Shown here piece by piece: positions 51,684 to 62,701 of a stretch of DNA of 64,000 nucleotides. Under the pieces are notes generated by a model. That model saw nothing but the letters and a program-made list of their open reading frames with translations, was not told the origin of the DNA and ran no database searches. Position 1 is the first letter of the stretch, and the number at the start of each line of letters is the position of its first letter. Origin of the DNA: Apteryx mantelli (taxonomy: Eukaryota > Chordata > Aves > Apterygiformes > Apterygidae); contig NC_089978.1 in assembly GCF_036417845.1 (NCBI RefSeq), positions 135,712,288-135,776,287 of the forward strand, given 5' to 3'. A program made the translations under genes and the position numbers.

Positions 51684-52866
51684 CTCTCCATCATCTTTGA
51701 AAGGTCATGGAGAACAGGAGAGGTGCCTGAGGACCGGAGGAAAGCCAGCGTCACCCCACTCTTCAAAAAGGGCAAGGAGGAGGACCCAGGGAACTACAGG
51801 CCAGTCAGGCTCACCTCCATCCCTCGAAAGGTGATGGCGCAGCTCGTCCTGGGGGCCATCTCTAAGGCTGTGGCGGACAAGAAGGCGAGCAGGAGTGGTC
51901 AGCGTGGCTTCACAAAGGGGAAATGATGCTTAACCAATCTGATAGCCTTCTATGCTGGAATGACTGCCTGGGTAGATGAGGCGAGAGCAGTGGATGTTGT
52001 CGACCTTGACTTCAGCAAGGCTTTCCACACTGTCTCCCATAACATCCTCATAGGCAAGCTCAGGAGGTGTGGGTTAAATGAGCAGACAGTGAGGTGGCTT
52101 GGGAACTGGCTGAATGGCAGAGCTCAGAGGGTTGTGATCAGTGGCGCAGAGTCTAGTTGGAGGCTTGTAGCTAGTGGTGTCCCCCAGCGGTCAGTATTGG
52201 GCCCAGTATTGTCCAACTTCTTCATCAATGACCTGGATGAAGGGACAGAGTGCACCCGCAGCAAGTTTGCTGACGATACCAAAGTGGGAGGAGTGGCTGA
52301 GACACCAGAGGGCTGTGCTGCCATTCAGAGGGACCTGGACAGGCTGGAGAGATGGGCAGAGGGGAACCTCATGAAGTTCAACAAGGGCAAGTGCAGAGTC
52401 CTGAACCGAGGGAGGAATAACCCCGGCACCAGTACAGGGTGGGGGCTGACCTGCTGGAAAGCAGCTCTGCAGAGATGGTCCTGGGGGGGTCCTGGTGGAC
52501 ACCAAGTTGACCATGGGCCAGCAGTGTGCCCTTGTGGCCAAGAAGGCCAATGGTATCCTGCACTGCATTAGGACTAGCATTGCCAGCAGGTCGAGGGAGG
52601 TGATTCTCCCCCTCTACTCAGCCCTAGTGAGGCCACATCTGGAGTGCTGTGTCCAGTTCCAGGCTCCCCAGTACAAGAGAGACATGGCACTACTGGACAG
52701 AGTCCAGCGGAGGGCTACTAAGATGATTAAGGGACGGGAGCTTCTCTTCTGTGAGGAAAGACTGAGAGAGCTGGGCCTGTTCAGCCTGGAGAAGAGAAGA
52801 CTGAGGGAGGATCTTATCAACGTGTGTAAATATCTGAAGGGAGGATGTGAAGAGAATGGGGCCTGA
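51663..52866 (+). pseudogene. CR1 copy B ORF2 (reverse transcriptase), disabled
   Basis: Three open pieces: 51663-51926 (87 codons, to the TGA at 51924-51926 after RGFTKGK), 51960-52571 (203 codons, with the catalytic [10 protein letters not shown] block) and 52495-52866 (123 codons). Their sequences are the same as in copy A wherever both exist, except for one residue (N for D near the end of the last piece), and the first few residues, which lie in the older fused segment. The stop and both frame changes are the same as in copy A. No intact enzyme can be made. Confidence 0.92.
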
Positions 52867-53148
52867 CTCTTTTCAGTGGTGTCCACTGACAGGACAAGAG
52901 GCAACAGGCACAAACTGAAACACAGGAAGTTCCGTATGAACATGAGGAAAAACTTTACTGTGAGGGTGACTGGAACAGGTTACCCAGAGAGGTTGTGGAG
53001 TCTCCATCCTTGGAGATATTCAAAAGATGTCTGGATAGAGCCCTGGGCATTGTGCTGTAGGTGACCCTGCTTGAGCAGGTGGGTTGGACTAGATGATCTC
53101 CAGAGGTCCCTTCCAACCTCAACCATTCTGTCATTCTGTGATTCTGTG
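51684..53148 (+). repeat. Young-looking CR1 LINE copy B, plus strand
   Basis: A 1,465-bp CR1 tract running from the reverse-transcriptase region to the 3' terminal octamers. It has exactly the same length as its partner at 36077-37541 (opposite strand), with one difference found (a G/A at about 52853). The sequence after the terminal CTGTG differs from that of copy A (TAAGGG here, ATTATT there), so the flanks are unrelated. Order of parts: fingers and palm of the reverse transcriptase (51684-52420), the frameshifted joint with a seven-G run (52483-52489), the rest of ORF2 (52495-52866), then the 3' UTR. Confidence 0.95.
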
Positions 53149-56100
53149 TAAGGGAAATAATTAGACAAAAAGAGAAGATTCAGGTGGGATGCTGGAAGAT
53201 CCTTCTGCACAATTACAACTCTATAAGGCTATGAAACAGTTACCTCAAACACAGAAGCCTGACCTTTTGCAATATAACTGCTCTGGACTTCAGAAATGGC
53301 AGAAGGTATGAATGTGGATTATCTATGGGAGGTTTGGGCAGGTGCAGATTACAATGACACACCATTTTTGGAATTTCAGGCTTCCCTGCATATTTTCTTC
53401 TCCTGAGAGGGAAAAGAATTTTTCCAGCCTGGCTCTTTAATCATTATTTTCTTCTTGCCACTCCATGTTCAAATATTTAACCAGCCTCTATTCAGCCTCC
53501 AATCAGCCTCCAATTTTCTTCCTTATCTCATATTTAGTTCAGACTTCATCTTTCATAAAGTCACCAAATTCACTTTAATCTCAGAGATTTACTGGTTTCA
53601 TTGCTAAAATTCCAAACTGGTTGGTCTATAGTGATATGCAGGCCTTCCACCTTATTCTCAGGCTATTGGGTGACTAGAAGAACCTTCATAATTCTTTGTA
53701 TGGTAACAACCTTTTGTTTAAGTATGGAGAAGCAGGTGGTCTGCCGGCTCGGGCTCAGGGATATTAGCTAAAGAGGAAAGCTGCTGGTCTTTTTTTTTTT
53801 TCTTTCTCATTATCTGCTCTGTGTCTTCACAGAAAATTGCAGATGACCTGACCCATCTTGAAGACTGGGAAATCCTGTTTGGGAGATTAATTAATTTGGG
53901 ATTATTAGTTTTGCAGAGAATTTACAATGTGCTCAGAAACTTTCTGGAGTTATTTCTGGAGGGAGCCTAAATGCAATCTGAATGGCAAAGCCATCTTGCT
54001 CGTCAGGTCTTTCTACAATTTCTCACTCTCCTCTGTTAGACGTAGAGTAACCTCCAGTGTTCCCTGGAGCAGCTACTATATGGTAACTCACTCTTAGACT
54101 TCTGTTCTCTTTTTCTAGACTGACCTCACTCATTTTAGATATAATTACTTTTGAACAGTTGAACTATAATTGAGAACCAAGATAAACATTGTCCAGAGAG
54201 GGACGATGCAGATTTCCAGCCTACTAAGTATTTTGTAAACATTAAGATTCAATGCCTTTGGTTAATTCTTTGTTTTTTCTAGGAGCACCAACTGACAAGA
54301 CTGGTAATTTTTAAGGCTTGATCACCATTCCTGAGGAGCATTCCTGAGTAACCTGCTAAACCTAGCAACATTTCATATATGTCATCTGTTACCAGCAATG
54401 CATGAACTTATTGTTCCTTCTACAGTTACCTCAGGCAACTACAGGTTGAAGGTAAATCCTAAAATGGTATATTGTGGGATAACTGTTTTTTTTCAGTCAC
54501 TGCATATCTTGCCTGCCTTCTGCAGCTGCAAGGCTGAAAGTTGCATCTCAGCCTAGAGTTCTTCTCTTGATTTGTGGAAGGATGCAACCTACTTGCTTGT
54601 TGAAATATTATTCCATGCTGCTGCTGAAGGATGCAGCTAGACTCTGCTCTCTTTCTTGTACGCATTGCTGTCCATTCCTAATCACCGGAGTCACTGGAGT
54701 CTGCATGAGTAGAGAGAGGCAGTAAAGCTTTCAGAGCAGTCTCCTTGTCCATGGGGTGCATGGAAACCAAGCTAAATCATACGAAGTGAACTTGCCAGAC
54801 TTGGGTGGAAGGGTTTCTCCCACCTTTTTCTAGGATACTTAATTAGGATCAGGACTCACTTCCCACAGTTGATTTAAGAGAAATGATGATCCCCATGCCT
54901 TCCTTTAGTGTTTCATAAATGTTAACAAAGCTTGAGACTAGCATCCAACTACACACACATGATTACGCTTGTTTCCTTCTGCTCTAAGCAGCAGTGGAAC
55001 AGAGGTACTGGACTGTATTACCCACTGAACCATTTAGGGGCAATTACAACCATTCTAGCCTGTCTATCTTTTTAATAAAGCAGATATTATGTGGCTCACA
55101 AAGCTGAGCAGCTGATAGCACTACGTAAGATGTTATGCAGTGACAGGTAATGCTGGGCAAGTGTTCACCATAATATATTCAAGCACACTTCAGTCCTGCT
55201 CTGCATTTCTCCTGTTCTTTCGTCTTTGGTTTCTACATGCCCTTTTGCAGACGCAGGTCAGCAGAGAGACGTTGCCCTTTTCCTGATTTAGTTCTTTGAC
55301 CTCATACAGCTCCAGTGTAATATCTGTTAGCAAGATCCTCTGTTATTCCAACTTCGTCCTTTCAGCACGTCTGCCAGTAACTTTAGGCTTGACTTGTCAT
55401 TTTCTTAAGCACAGCCTGATCCATTAAAAGCAGATGGAGTGGTTTTCATTCTCTTTTTATGAAGCATGATGCTGCACGTTGTTAGTACATTTCCTTAGGC
55501 TATCACCTTATTTAACTTTAAGTCAATAAGCTGATGAAGAGGAACCTTTTTCCTTTTTTCATTTTGGCAGACTAAGCTGACTGGGTACATATAGAAAGAA
55601 CTCCTGTGGCTCCCAACATCAGAGAAAATTACAGTGGGCATGCAGCCAACTTTCCCTTTTAAAAAAAAAATATTTATTTCTATTAACAATGATGTCTTTA
55701 TTTTCAAAGTTTCCAGAAGGACCATTATGCATTGTACTCAACTGAAGCTTCCATGCTGGAATGGAGCAAGATGAAATGTTTGAATACTTAATTAAGATTA
55801 TTTTTCGACCCAAGTTTCCTGGTTAAAGCAGAGGGATGGGAGTCAAGCAGAAAGTGTTGTGTTCTGCCAGCGTATCTCCATCTGTCGGAAAGAGAGGAGT
55901 GTGTTACTGAATTCTGTCCTTTGACAAGAATCAATGATCTAGTCTACATGAGACTGACTGATGAGACTGAAATTGGAAAGGAAATCCAGAAACAATGTGT
56001 GGAATTCATGCAATTCCTGAATGGAAGATCAGATGTAGCCTGCTGGAAAATTCTGAAGCCTGGCAGTAGAAGAATTGAAGGTAATTTGGCAGCTGTAACA

Positions 56101-56425
56101 AAGTCTAGTCAAGTACAGTAGCTGTTGCACAATTACTCTGGAATCACAAATTACCATCTGAGTCAGAATTATATTTCCTTTGTGAAATTTTCACCAGCTC
56201 TCCAGTCTTTTAAAAACTGAACTGTGGATCTTCTGGTTATGCAAAATGTCTGAATAGGTGGATCATTCACATATGTGTCTTGCCATTTTTCAAAAGTGTC
56301 TGTTATCTTGAGAACAGAAAACTCTTACCCATTTTGAAGTCTGTTTTGCTCATGCAGCAAAATTTGCTTCCTCTGAACACTTCATTTGTTGTAAGGCTAT
56401 CAATGGGCAATTTTTATTCTTCCAG
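53149..56425. other. Gene-free stretch upstream of the TRPV-like locus
   Basis: About 3.3 kb in which I looked for a first TRPV exon (one ending in the LLQQKR-type segment) and found none with a usable donor site. A 66-codon open frame at 55921-56121 has no family character. Confidence 0.5.
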
Positions 56426-56523
56426 GATCTGGGAATCACCCCTGCTCCAGGCCTCCAAGGATAGTGATGGTCAGGCTATTCAGAAACTTCTTGCTGGTAA
56501 AGCCTGTGGCAATCATCAGAAAG
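56426..56523 (+). pseudogene. TRPV-like exon: start of ankyrin domain
   Basis: 98 bp between a TTCCAG acceptor and a GTAGGG donor, with one base left over on each side, as in the family. It reads IWESPLLQASKDSDGQAIQK and continues to NHQKG, matching the conserved IWESPLL start of the first ankyrin repeat. The frame is intact. Confidence 0.88.
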
Positions 56524-56711
56524 GTAGGGCCCCTTCTTGTGCTAGCCTTGTTTGAAACACTTGTGAGAAGAAAACGTCTAGGGCCTGCATGTTTGGAGAA
56601 TAGGCACATAGCTGTATCTGTAGCAGATAATGAACTTGTCAGGGTGGAGTGGAGATGGCTCGATAATGGGGATTCAACACTGAACTTGTTAATTTGATAT
56701 TGTCTCTCTAG

Positions 56712-56834
56712 GTGCATTAGGGGAGATAGCCCTTCATGTGGCTGCCTTGTATGATAATGTGGACACTGCTCAAGCTCTGATGGAGGCAGCCCCACAGCTC
56801 GTCAGTGAAGTAATGACATCTGAGCAGTATGCAG
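56712..56834 (+). pseudogene. TRPV-like exon: ankyrin repeat 1/2
   Basis: 123 bp between a TCTCTCTAG acceptor and a GTAAGA donor. It reads [20 protein letters not shown], then LMEAAPQLV and MTSEQYAG, a close match to the GETALHIAALYDN and LMEAAPELV stretches of TRPV5/6. Frame and splice sites are intact. Confidence 0.9.
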
Positions 56835-57803
56835 GTAAGAATTGAAAAGACAATTTCAGAACACCCAAATGGTCCAGAATGGTACAATATCTGGGTGCAT
56901 CTGCAGATGTATCTAGGATCCAAAGCAGCCACTAGAAATGACATACACAAGGAAGTTATGTTTTATTATCCTTTGACTTTGTTGTATAACACATCCGGAT
57001 ACTCTGCTTTCGCTTCAGGAAGTAAACCGATGCTGATCTAAGGTTGAAAAAAGTAAGGAATATAATCTAGTGATTTGTGTGGTAAAACTGGATATTTACA
57101 ATTTCCCTGTCATTTCCCTACAAGGCTCTGCATTTTTTTTGTGCCTCAGTTCCTCCATCTTTAAAATATCATGAATTTTTTTCAGAGCCATAAACAAAGG
57201 CCAATGAAAAGTTTGATGAATTAACATTTAAAAAATTCTTTTAGATACTTGGATAGAAACTGTTACAGATGTGTAAAGTTTTTAGAATTTTACACTTTTA
57301 CATAAGTGTAAAACTATTAAAGAAGCATAGAAAAATAACTGGAATAAACAAAGCACTAAAACACTTTAATGAGAAATGCTGAGAATGAATATTATTCATT
57401 CTGAGTGGCAATTCTTTCAATGTTGTAGTATCTGTCTTTGGGCCAAGATAAATTAAAGACTGCATGGATGAAACACTAGGCCAGATGCTGTGCTGCTTCT
57501 CATAGGAGAAAATCCAGAATGTCTTCTACTAAGTCACTCCCAACAAGTGAATGAGATGAAAGTTTGAGCTGAGGATTTTAAGAGAGTCTAAGGAAGTTAG
57601 GCACGTTATCTTCACAGTTCCATGCATATTCGATGTTGATTCCCATGGAAATCTTTGAAACGCCTATATTTTCCCAAGCAGCTCTCTCAGTTTTTCACTA
57701 ATAAAATAGCTCTGTCTGTGTTATGGGTTTCTAATTGTTGAAGTGCCTCTGGCACCCTTGGTATGATGTGGTGGACACAAAGGAGATTGTCTATGTGTTG
57801 CAG

Positions 57804-57942
57804 GGAAGACTGCTCTTCCCATTGCTGTAGTGAAAAAGATCTTCAGTCTGGTGAAGGCAATGGTGGAAGAGCGGACTGATGGCAACAGTCCTCAGGCCAC
57901 TGGAAATGTTTGCAGGCACAACAGTTACAATCTCCTCTACTT
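57804..57942 (+). pseudogene. TRPV-like exon: ankyrin repeat 2/3, broken donor phase
   Basis: Starts after TTGCAG and reads GKTALPIAVVKKIFSLVKAM, then a drifted tail ending NLLYL before a TGA (57944-57946). The family has ALHIAVVNQN here and NLIYFGEH across the exon joint. The conserved ankyrin His is Pro. The only good donor is GTGAGC at 57943, which leaves 139 bp. The phase of the next exon needs a length divisible by three, so two bases appear lost at the exon end. Splicing there shifts the frame, and a stop follows in the next exon. Confidence 0.82.
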
Positions 57943-60900
57943 GTGAGCTAAACTGCTGTGATGCCTTTTTCTTTGACATGCTCAGGGTTTAATAAGCTAG
58001 CTGGGTATCTTTGCATCTCTTTTCCTTTTCTTCTTTCTTTTTTAGCTCTCTCTCTACTGAATAGCATGTCTGTGAGTCTTCCATAATTCCTTACTTCAGA
58101 ATTGCCAGGGAAGGCAAATCTTGTCAGAGAACTGTGTTCCAGAAAATCAGTCTTCATTAAAAAAGAAAAAGGAAGAAGTCTTTAGTCCCTGTACTAAAAT
58201 TTTCCAAACTGGAACTAATTGTTACCCATCGGCAGAGGCCTGTCAGAGCCTGCAGAAGGCCTGATACAGTAAAGGGAAGTACCAAACTTTAATTCTGGGC
58301 ATTAACTCCAAAATATAATGATAATGATACTGGCAAGAACTGTTAATGATTTCACTTTCACCCATTATAGCAGCTTCTTGACTAAACTGAAACTTCATAC
58401 CATGTTTTCTCATGTGCCCAAGAGCATCAGCTCTTCCGTACCAGCTATCAAAAACTTTAGTAACCACAACTGTGAATGCAGTTATGCAATACATAATTCT
58501 GAAGCATGTGGAAAGTAATACCAAACCAAAGCCAGCATAACAAGGAACAGAAGAACAAAAGGGCAAACTGTGCAAAAATATTCTCTTTGTTGAATCATGT
58601 CTTCTTCTCAGATAGACCTGTTGTTCTGTGTGCTCACGCATGGTGTAAGGTAATATCTGATATCAGCCAGAGCTTCACAGTTTGACCCTTAAAATAATGC
58701 AGAGTGCTTTGTGTCAATGATAATATTCATTCAAAATACATCTGTCTCAAAGAACATGATATGAAATATCCACCAAATTTCTTATCTACTGTTTTGAAAT
58801 TAAATAGTTGCCTCAGAATGCACAGAGACTAGTGATTTAATCATCTGTCTTTTCAATTTCTTTCTCATGTAAATGAATTTGTTTCTCCTGTTCTCTCCTA
58901 TAGTGTTCATGTCATGTCATCTCAGCTTATTTGAAGCATATGACAGTTATGGAGAGCAATTTTTAAAAAAGATCCCAGGAAATCTAACAAAAAGTAAAGG
59001 AATGAAATTTAATAAGAAAAAGTGTAGACTGCATATCGGGAAATATTTCTGATAGTAAGTAACGCAGGCTATGAACTATTTCCCCAAGGAAATCAACAGC
59101 GATTTCAAAGCACTAGTCACTTAAAAGTAGGGCAGACAAAGTTCCTGAAAAAAATGAAAAAGAGGAATTATATGTTTAGTTGACAATAAGTGAGGCGCTC
59201 TCTTGACACAAAAATTCTATCTTTCTATTGTAAAGAACTGTCTCTGAAGCGTTGGAACGCCTCTTCTGACAGGATTTGGCAAGACAGAGAAGATGAGATC
59301 AGAGCTGTGGCTTGTTGCGGGAAAGAGAATCATTGTTTTTACTGTACTGTTCAGCTGAACTCCCTTCAAGAGCAGAAAAACTCTTCAGGACAGATGGAAA
59401 AGACTTCAAGACAGGAACTGTTATTTTTCATCTCCAAATTCTATGATTTGCTTTTCATGTTTCTTCTCTCTGTAAAGTTTAGGTTTTCCCTTAAGGTATT
59501 ACTGGGTTGGATTGTCAGTTGGTATAAACTGGAATAGTGCAATAAATGTCATTTGTTGATGTATACAATAATCTAACCACTATATTAAGGAATTGTCAAT
59601 GTTACTATATGTGACAGTAATCAAATGTGTTTAGGAAAGAAATTTACTGCCACTGAACCTTCAATTCTTTTTCAGTCAGAGATCTGTGATGTGTATATAT
59701 ATGCATATATGCACTCTGTGGAAGGATTCTTAGGCTTACACTTCCATTTTTTCCCTGATAATATTAAAATCTGCTCCTACTGAAGTTAGCATCACAGATC
59801 TTTCAGTCTCACAGTTTTCAGTTTTCTATCCTAAATCTGCTGCTGAGCCAACTGTTTAACTCAGATTGAGAAAACAGGAAAGCTTTAGAAGAGGGTTACT
59901 AATCTCTCCATGCACTTCCTTAATGAAAGTAACAATTGAGAGAGTTAGACATTTTCCAGACAAAATCTGCTAGAGATGGTGGGCTTGCTTACTTCCTATA
60001 CTACTCGTGATTACTTCACTATAAATATAGCGACATATTATTGAAGCAAAGGTATTTCAGGTGAACTGCTTTTCTCAGGAAAAAAATTATCTTTGTGAAT
60101 AGAGCCAATATGAGACTGATGCACTCCTTTACATCCTACTCACACTCTAAAATGGGATTGAAGTGGGATGTAGGCCCTGCACTGCTTCTCTGTACATGAT
60201 GAACTTCTTATACATGAATGCTAAGTAGGTACATCCACTCAGGTTCCATTTTGCCCTGCCAACAGTGATCATAAGTAGGAGTTAAGATTCTAAATAGGAG
60301 TTAAGATTAGTATAAACCATTCCTCGTCCTTCTTGTTTATCCTTTCTGATATTTCCTCTTTGTTATCCTTCAGTTCAGCTTTAAGGTTTATATTTCATTA
60401 TATGAATCAATTGTCCTTTTCCATCCCTTTAAAAGCAAGGGGGATTGCTCCTTCCACTCCTGTCTCCTTAACGAGCACAAAGATGAAAGCCTGAGAAAAA
60501 ATGTGTTATAAATTATGACTCTGTTTGTGCAGACTATCTTCACTGCTGCTTCTATGGCACCCTCTTAAGCACAACTATTTAGCCCTGTTTTTTAGGGCTT
60601 TGCTGCATTTTCAGTCATTTTAAAGCTATAGGTCCAAAGCAGTTTCTTAGTTTCAAAATTCTTTGTGAATTTACTGCATGCTGTTTCAAAGTGATTCTTA
60701 TGTGCTTACTGCCCATCCTGGAAGGTCTTCTTACTCTCTCCACCTTCTTCTCTGAAATATGTACATCTTTCATTTGCTCTCCTTCACTCTAAGATTCTTG
60801 TCAAAACCATTTTCTGTCTTTCTGAGGCAATACCTCCAGATTCCTGTGCTACTTTTGCTCTCAGCAAGTCATTTTGGGATCCTGTTGTGAGAATTTTAAA

Positions 60901-61015
60901 TAAAGTGGTGTTGGGTGGGCAGAGACACTTTTTTGACATGCAAGTTTTTTCTGACTTTTTACATTATTTGTGCAACTTCATGTTATTTCCCCCATACCCT
61001 TTAACTATTCTTCAG

Positions 61016-61114
61016 GGGAATACACTTCATCTTTTGCTGCCTGTGCTGGGAGTGAGGAAGTTATATGGTTACTCATTGATATTAGAGCTGATGTCAGACC
61101 ACAAGACTCTTTGG
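61016..61114 (+). pseudogene. TRPV-like exon: ankyrin repeat 4
   Basis: 99 bp between CTTCAG and GTAAGA. It reads [20 protein letters not shown] and then [14 protein letters not shown], matching the family's GEHPLSFAAC and GADIRAQDSLG blocks. The exon is open in its proper frame. Read in the frame forced by the preceding broken exon it hits a TGA after about a dozen codons. Confidence 0.88.
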
Positions 61115-61321
61115 GTAAGAACTGTTCAGTAGCCTCTTTCAGTTTTACTTAAATGATGTACTTTCAAACAGTGTATCCCCTATTCTCAAATTGTGACTGC
61201 AGTCATGTCACTTTAAGAGTGTTGAAGCATGAGATTCAAAAAGTCAAGTGAAAGGCAGTGAAGAAGGATGGCCATGACTTATACATAGCATATGGCCCTT
61301 CCATAAGAATATGGTCCATGT

Positions 61322-61470
61322 CACAGAATCACAGAATGGTTGAGGTTGGAAGGGACCTCTGGGAATCATCTAGCCGAACCCCCCTGCTCAAGCAGGGTCA
61401 CCTAGAACACATTGCACAGTACTGTGTCCAGACAGCTTATGTCAAGACTTATGGAGACAATCTGTAGGGA
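61322..61470 (-). repeat. CR1 3'-end fragment in a TRPV-like intron
   Basis: About 150 bp beginning with CACAGAATCACAGAATGG, followed by the GGTTGGAAGGGACCTCTGG phrase, the 3' end of a CR1 on the minus strand. It ends after a shortened GTGTCCAGACAGCTTATG segment. It sits in the intron between the fourth and fifth recognisable exons and interrupts no exon. Confidence 0.92.
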
Positions 61471-62068
61471 ACATGGGGCACCTGAACTCTCCAATTTCCA
61501 GAAGTCAAAGGTCTGTTGATGTCCAGAGCCTTTGTGAAAGAAACCCTATAATATTAGTTTTGGTTTAGTCAAGCCTGTCCCCTATGGCAAGGCCCAACAC
61601 TGTAGCGATGTGCATATGAAAAATAATGCCAAAGACTGGAATTTCAAAGTTATAAACCCTGCCAATGGAAATGCTGGAAAAAATAATCTATGCTGGAGAA
61701 GCTATGAACCTAGAGCTGTCTAGATAGATAAATGCTCTGCTCCAAATTCCTATTCCTAAATCAGAAATGAAAGAGGCTTTTTCACTGATAGCCTATCACA
61801 CCCATTCCAGGTCAGCAACAAACTAATTAAAACTAACTAAAACCCTTTCGATAATATATTTTTGTAAACTGAAGGCCTTTAGTTGGCAGCTGCTGTCATT
61901 ATGTTTTCAAGGGGATGTGTTTGTAGCTCACTGAGGGGATACAGAATGCTAACAAATGGCTCTCTCTTACTGGACCTGAGTGGGGACTACATCAGTCTGT
62001 AATTTCTGAGATAAGTTTTTTTTCTTACTGTTTCACAGAAGAACTCATTTTCTATCTGACCTCTATAG

Positions 62069-62242
62069 GCAACACTGTTCTCCATACCCTTGTTCTTCAG
62101 CCCAATAAGACCTTTGCCTGCCAGATGCAGTCTCATCCTGTCTTAAGAGAAATATAACATAGGGCTGGAAGCCCTAGACCAGATTCCCAACAACAAGGGG
62201 CTCACTTCATTCGAACTGAGAGGGATAGAAGGAAACACCATG
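62069..62242 (+). pseudogene. TRPV-like exon with frameshift and stops
   Basis: Starts after CTCTATAG and reads GNTVLHTLVLQPNKTFACQM, a near-perfect family match. It then loses the frame after 62127, where two bases appear deleted. The original frame ends at TAA 62155-62157. In the shifted frame homology resumes (SLILS, TAA at 62144-62146 in place of the family's Tyr, then LEALDQIPNNKGLTSFELRG and IEGNTM) up to a good GTGAGT donor. A stop is therefore present whichever frame is taken. Confidence 0.9.
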
Positions 62243-62701
62243 GTGAGTATGTGCATAGCATTCAGCTTACCTAAAACTGTTGTCACCCTATCACCTCCTG
62301 AACTGAAGATGTTGATTGATTACCTGCATATGGGACCACTTAGCTACTGAAATGCAGCTGCTCAAGGGAAAATGTGATGAGACTGGACCTGTGCTGATCC
62401 AGAGAGAACTTCTCAGCTCCTGCATCATCATTAGCATGTTACATCATACAGAGTATCAGAGTATTGTTCCATCAGAGCACAACAGTAGGATGCTTAACTT
62501 GAGAGCCTTGAGGACGCTAAGAAGGGCTCACTGAAGAGGCCATAGACATACAAAGGAAGCATGGCTGCCTTGTCCTAATGTTTGGGTTAAAATTTGATGC
62601 TGTAGTTTATGGAGACAATCAGGTTATGCTGGCCAGGGCCATGATAACACAGTCTTTTTTTGTTGTTGTTGTTTCCCCCCCCCCCCCTCTTTTTCTGTTA
62701 G
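62243..62701 (+). other. Residual intron where S1-S5 exons should be
   Basis: In TRPV5/6 several exons encoding the linker and transmembrane segments S1-S5 lie between the neighbours of this gap. Only 459 bp separate them here and no such exon is readable. A faint trace (a GGAGAC stretch at 62611-62616 followed by TGCTGG) might be the end of the S5 exon, but this is speculative. The right part is a pyrimidine tract with 13 C and then TTAG, the acceptor for the pore exon. Confidence 0.65.
62675..62687 (+). repeat. Poly-C tract in the pore-exon acceptor
   Basis: Thirteen C in the polypyrimidine tract 14 bp before the acceptor AG (62700-62701). A (GTT)n stretch lies just upstream. Confidence 0.85.

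Noticed and set aside
56280-56425. Upstream open frame joined to the first TRPV-like exon (with LLMQQN near 56355)
   Set aside because: It runs through the acceptor of the exon; the resemblance to the family's LLQQKR segment is too short, and no donor site follows it.
62578-62701. Methionine start for an open frame running into the pore exon
   Set aside because: The TTAG acceptor and the split Ala codon show the exon begins at 62702; the upstream part is intron read-through.
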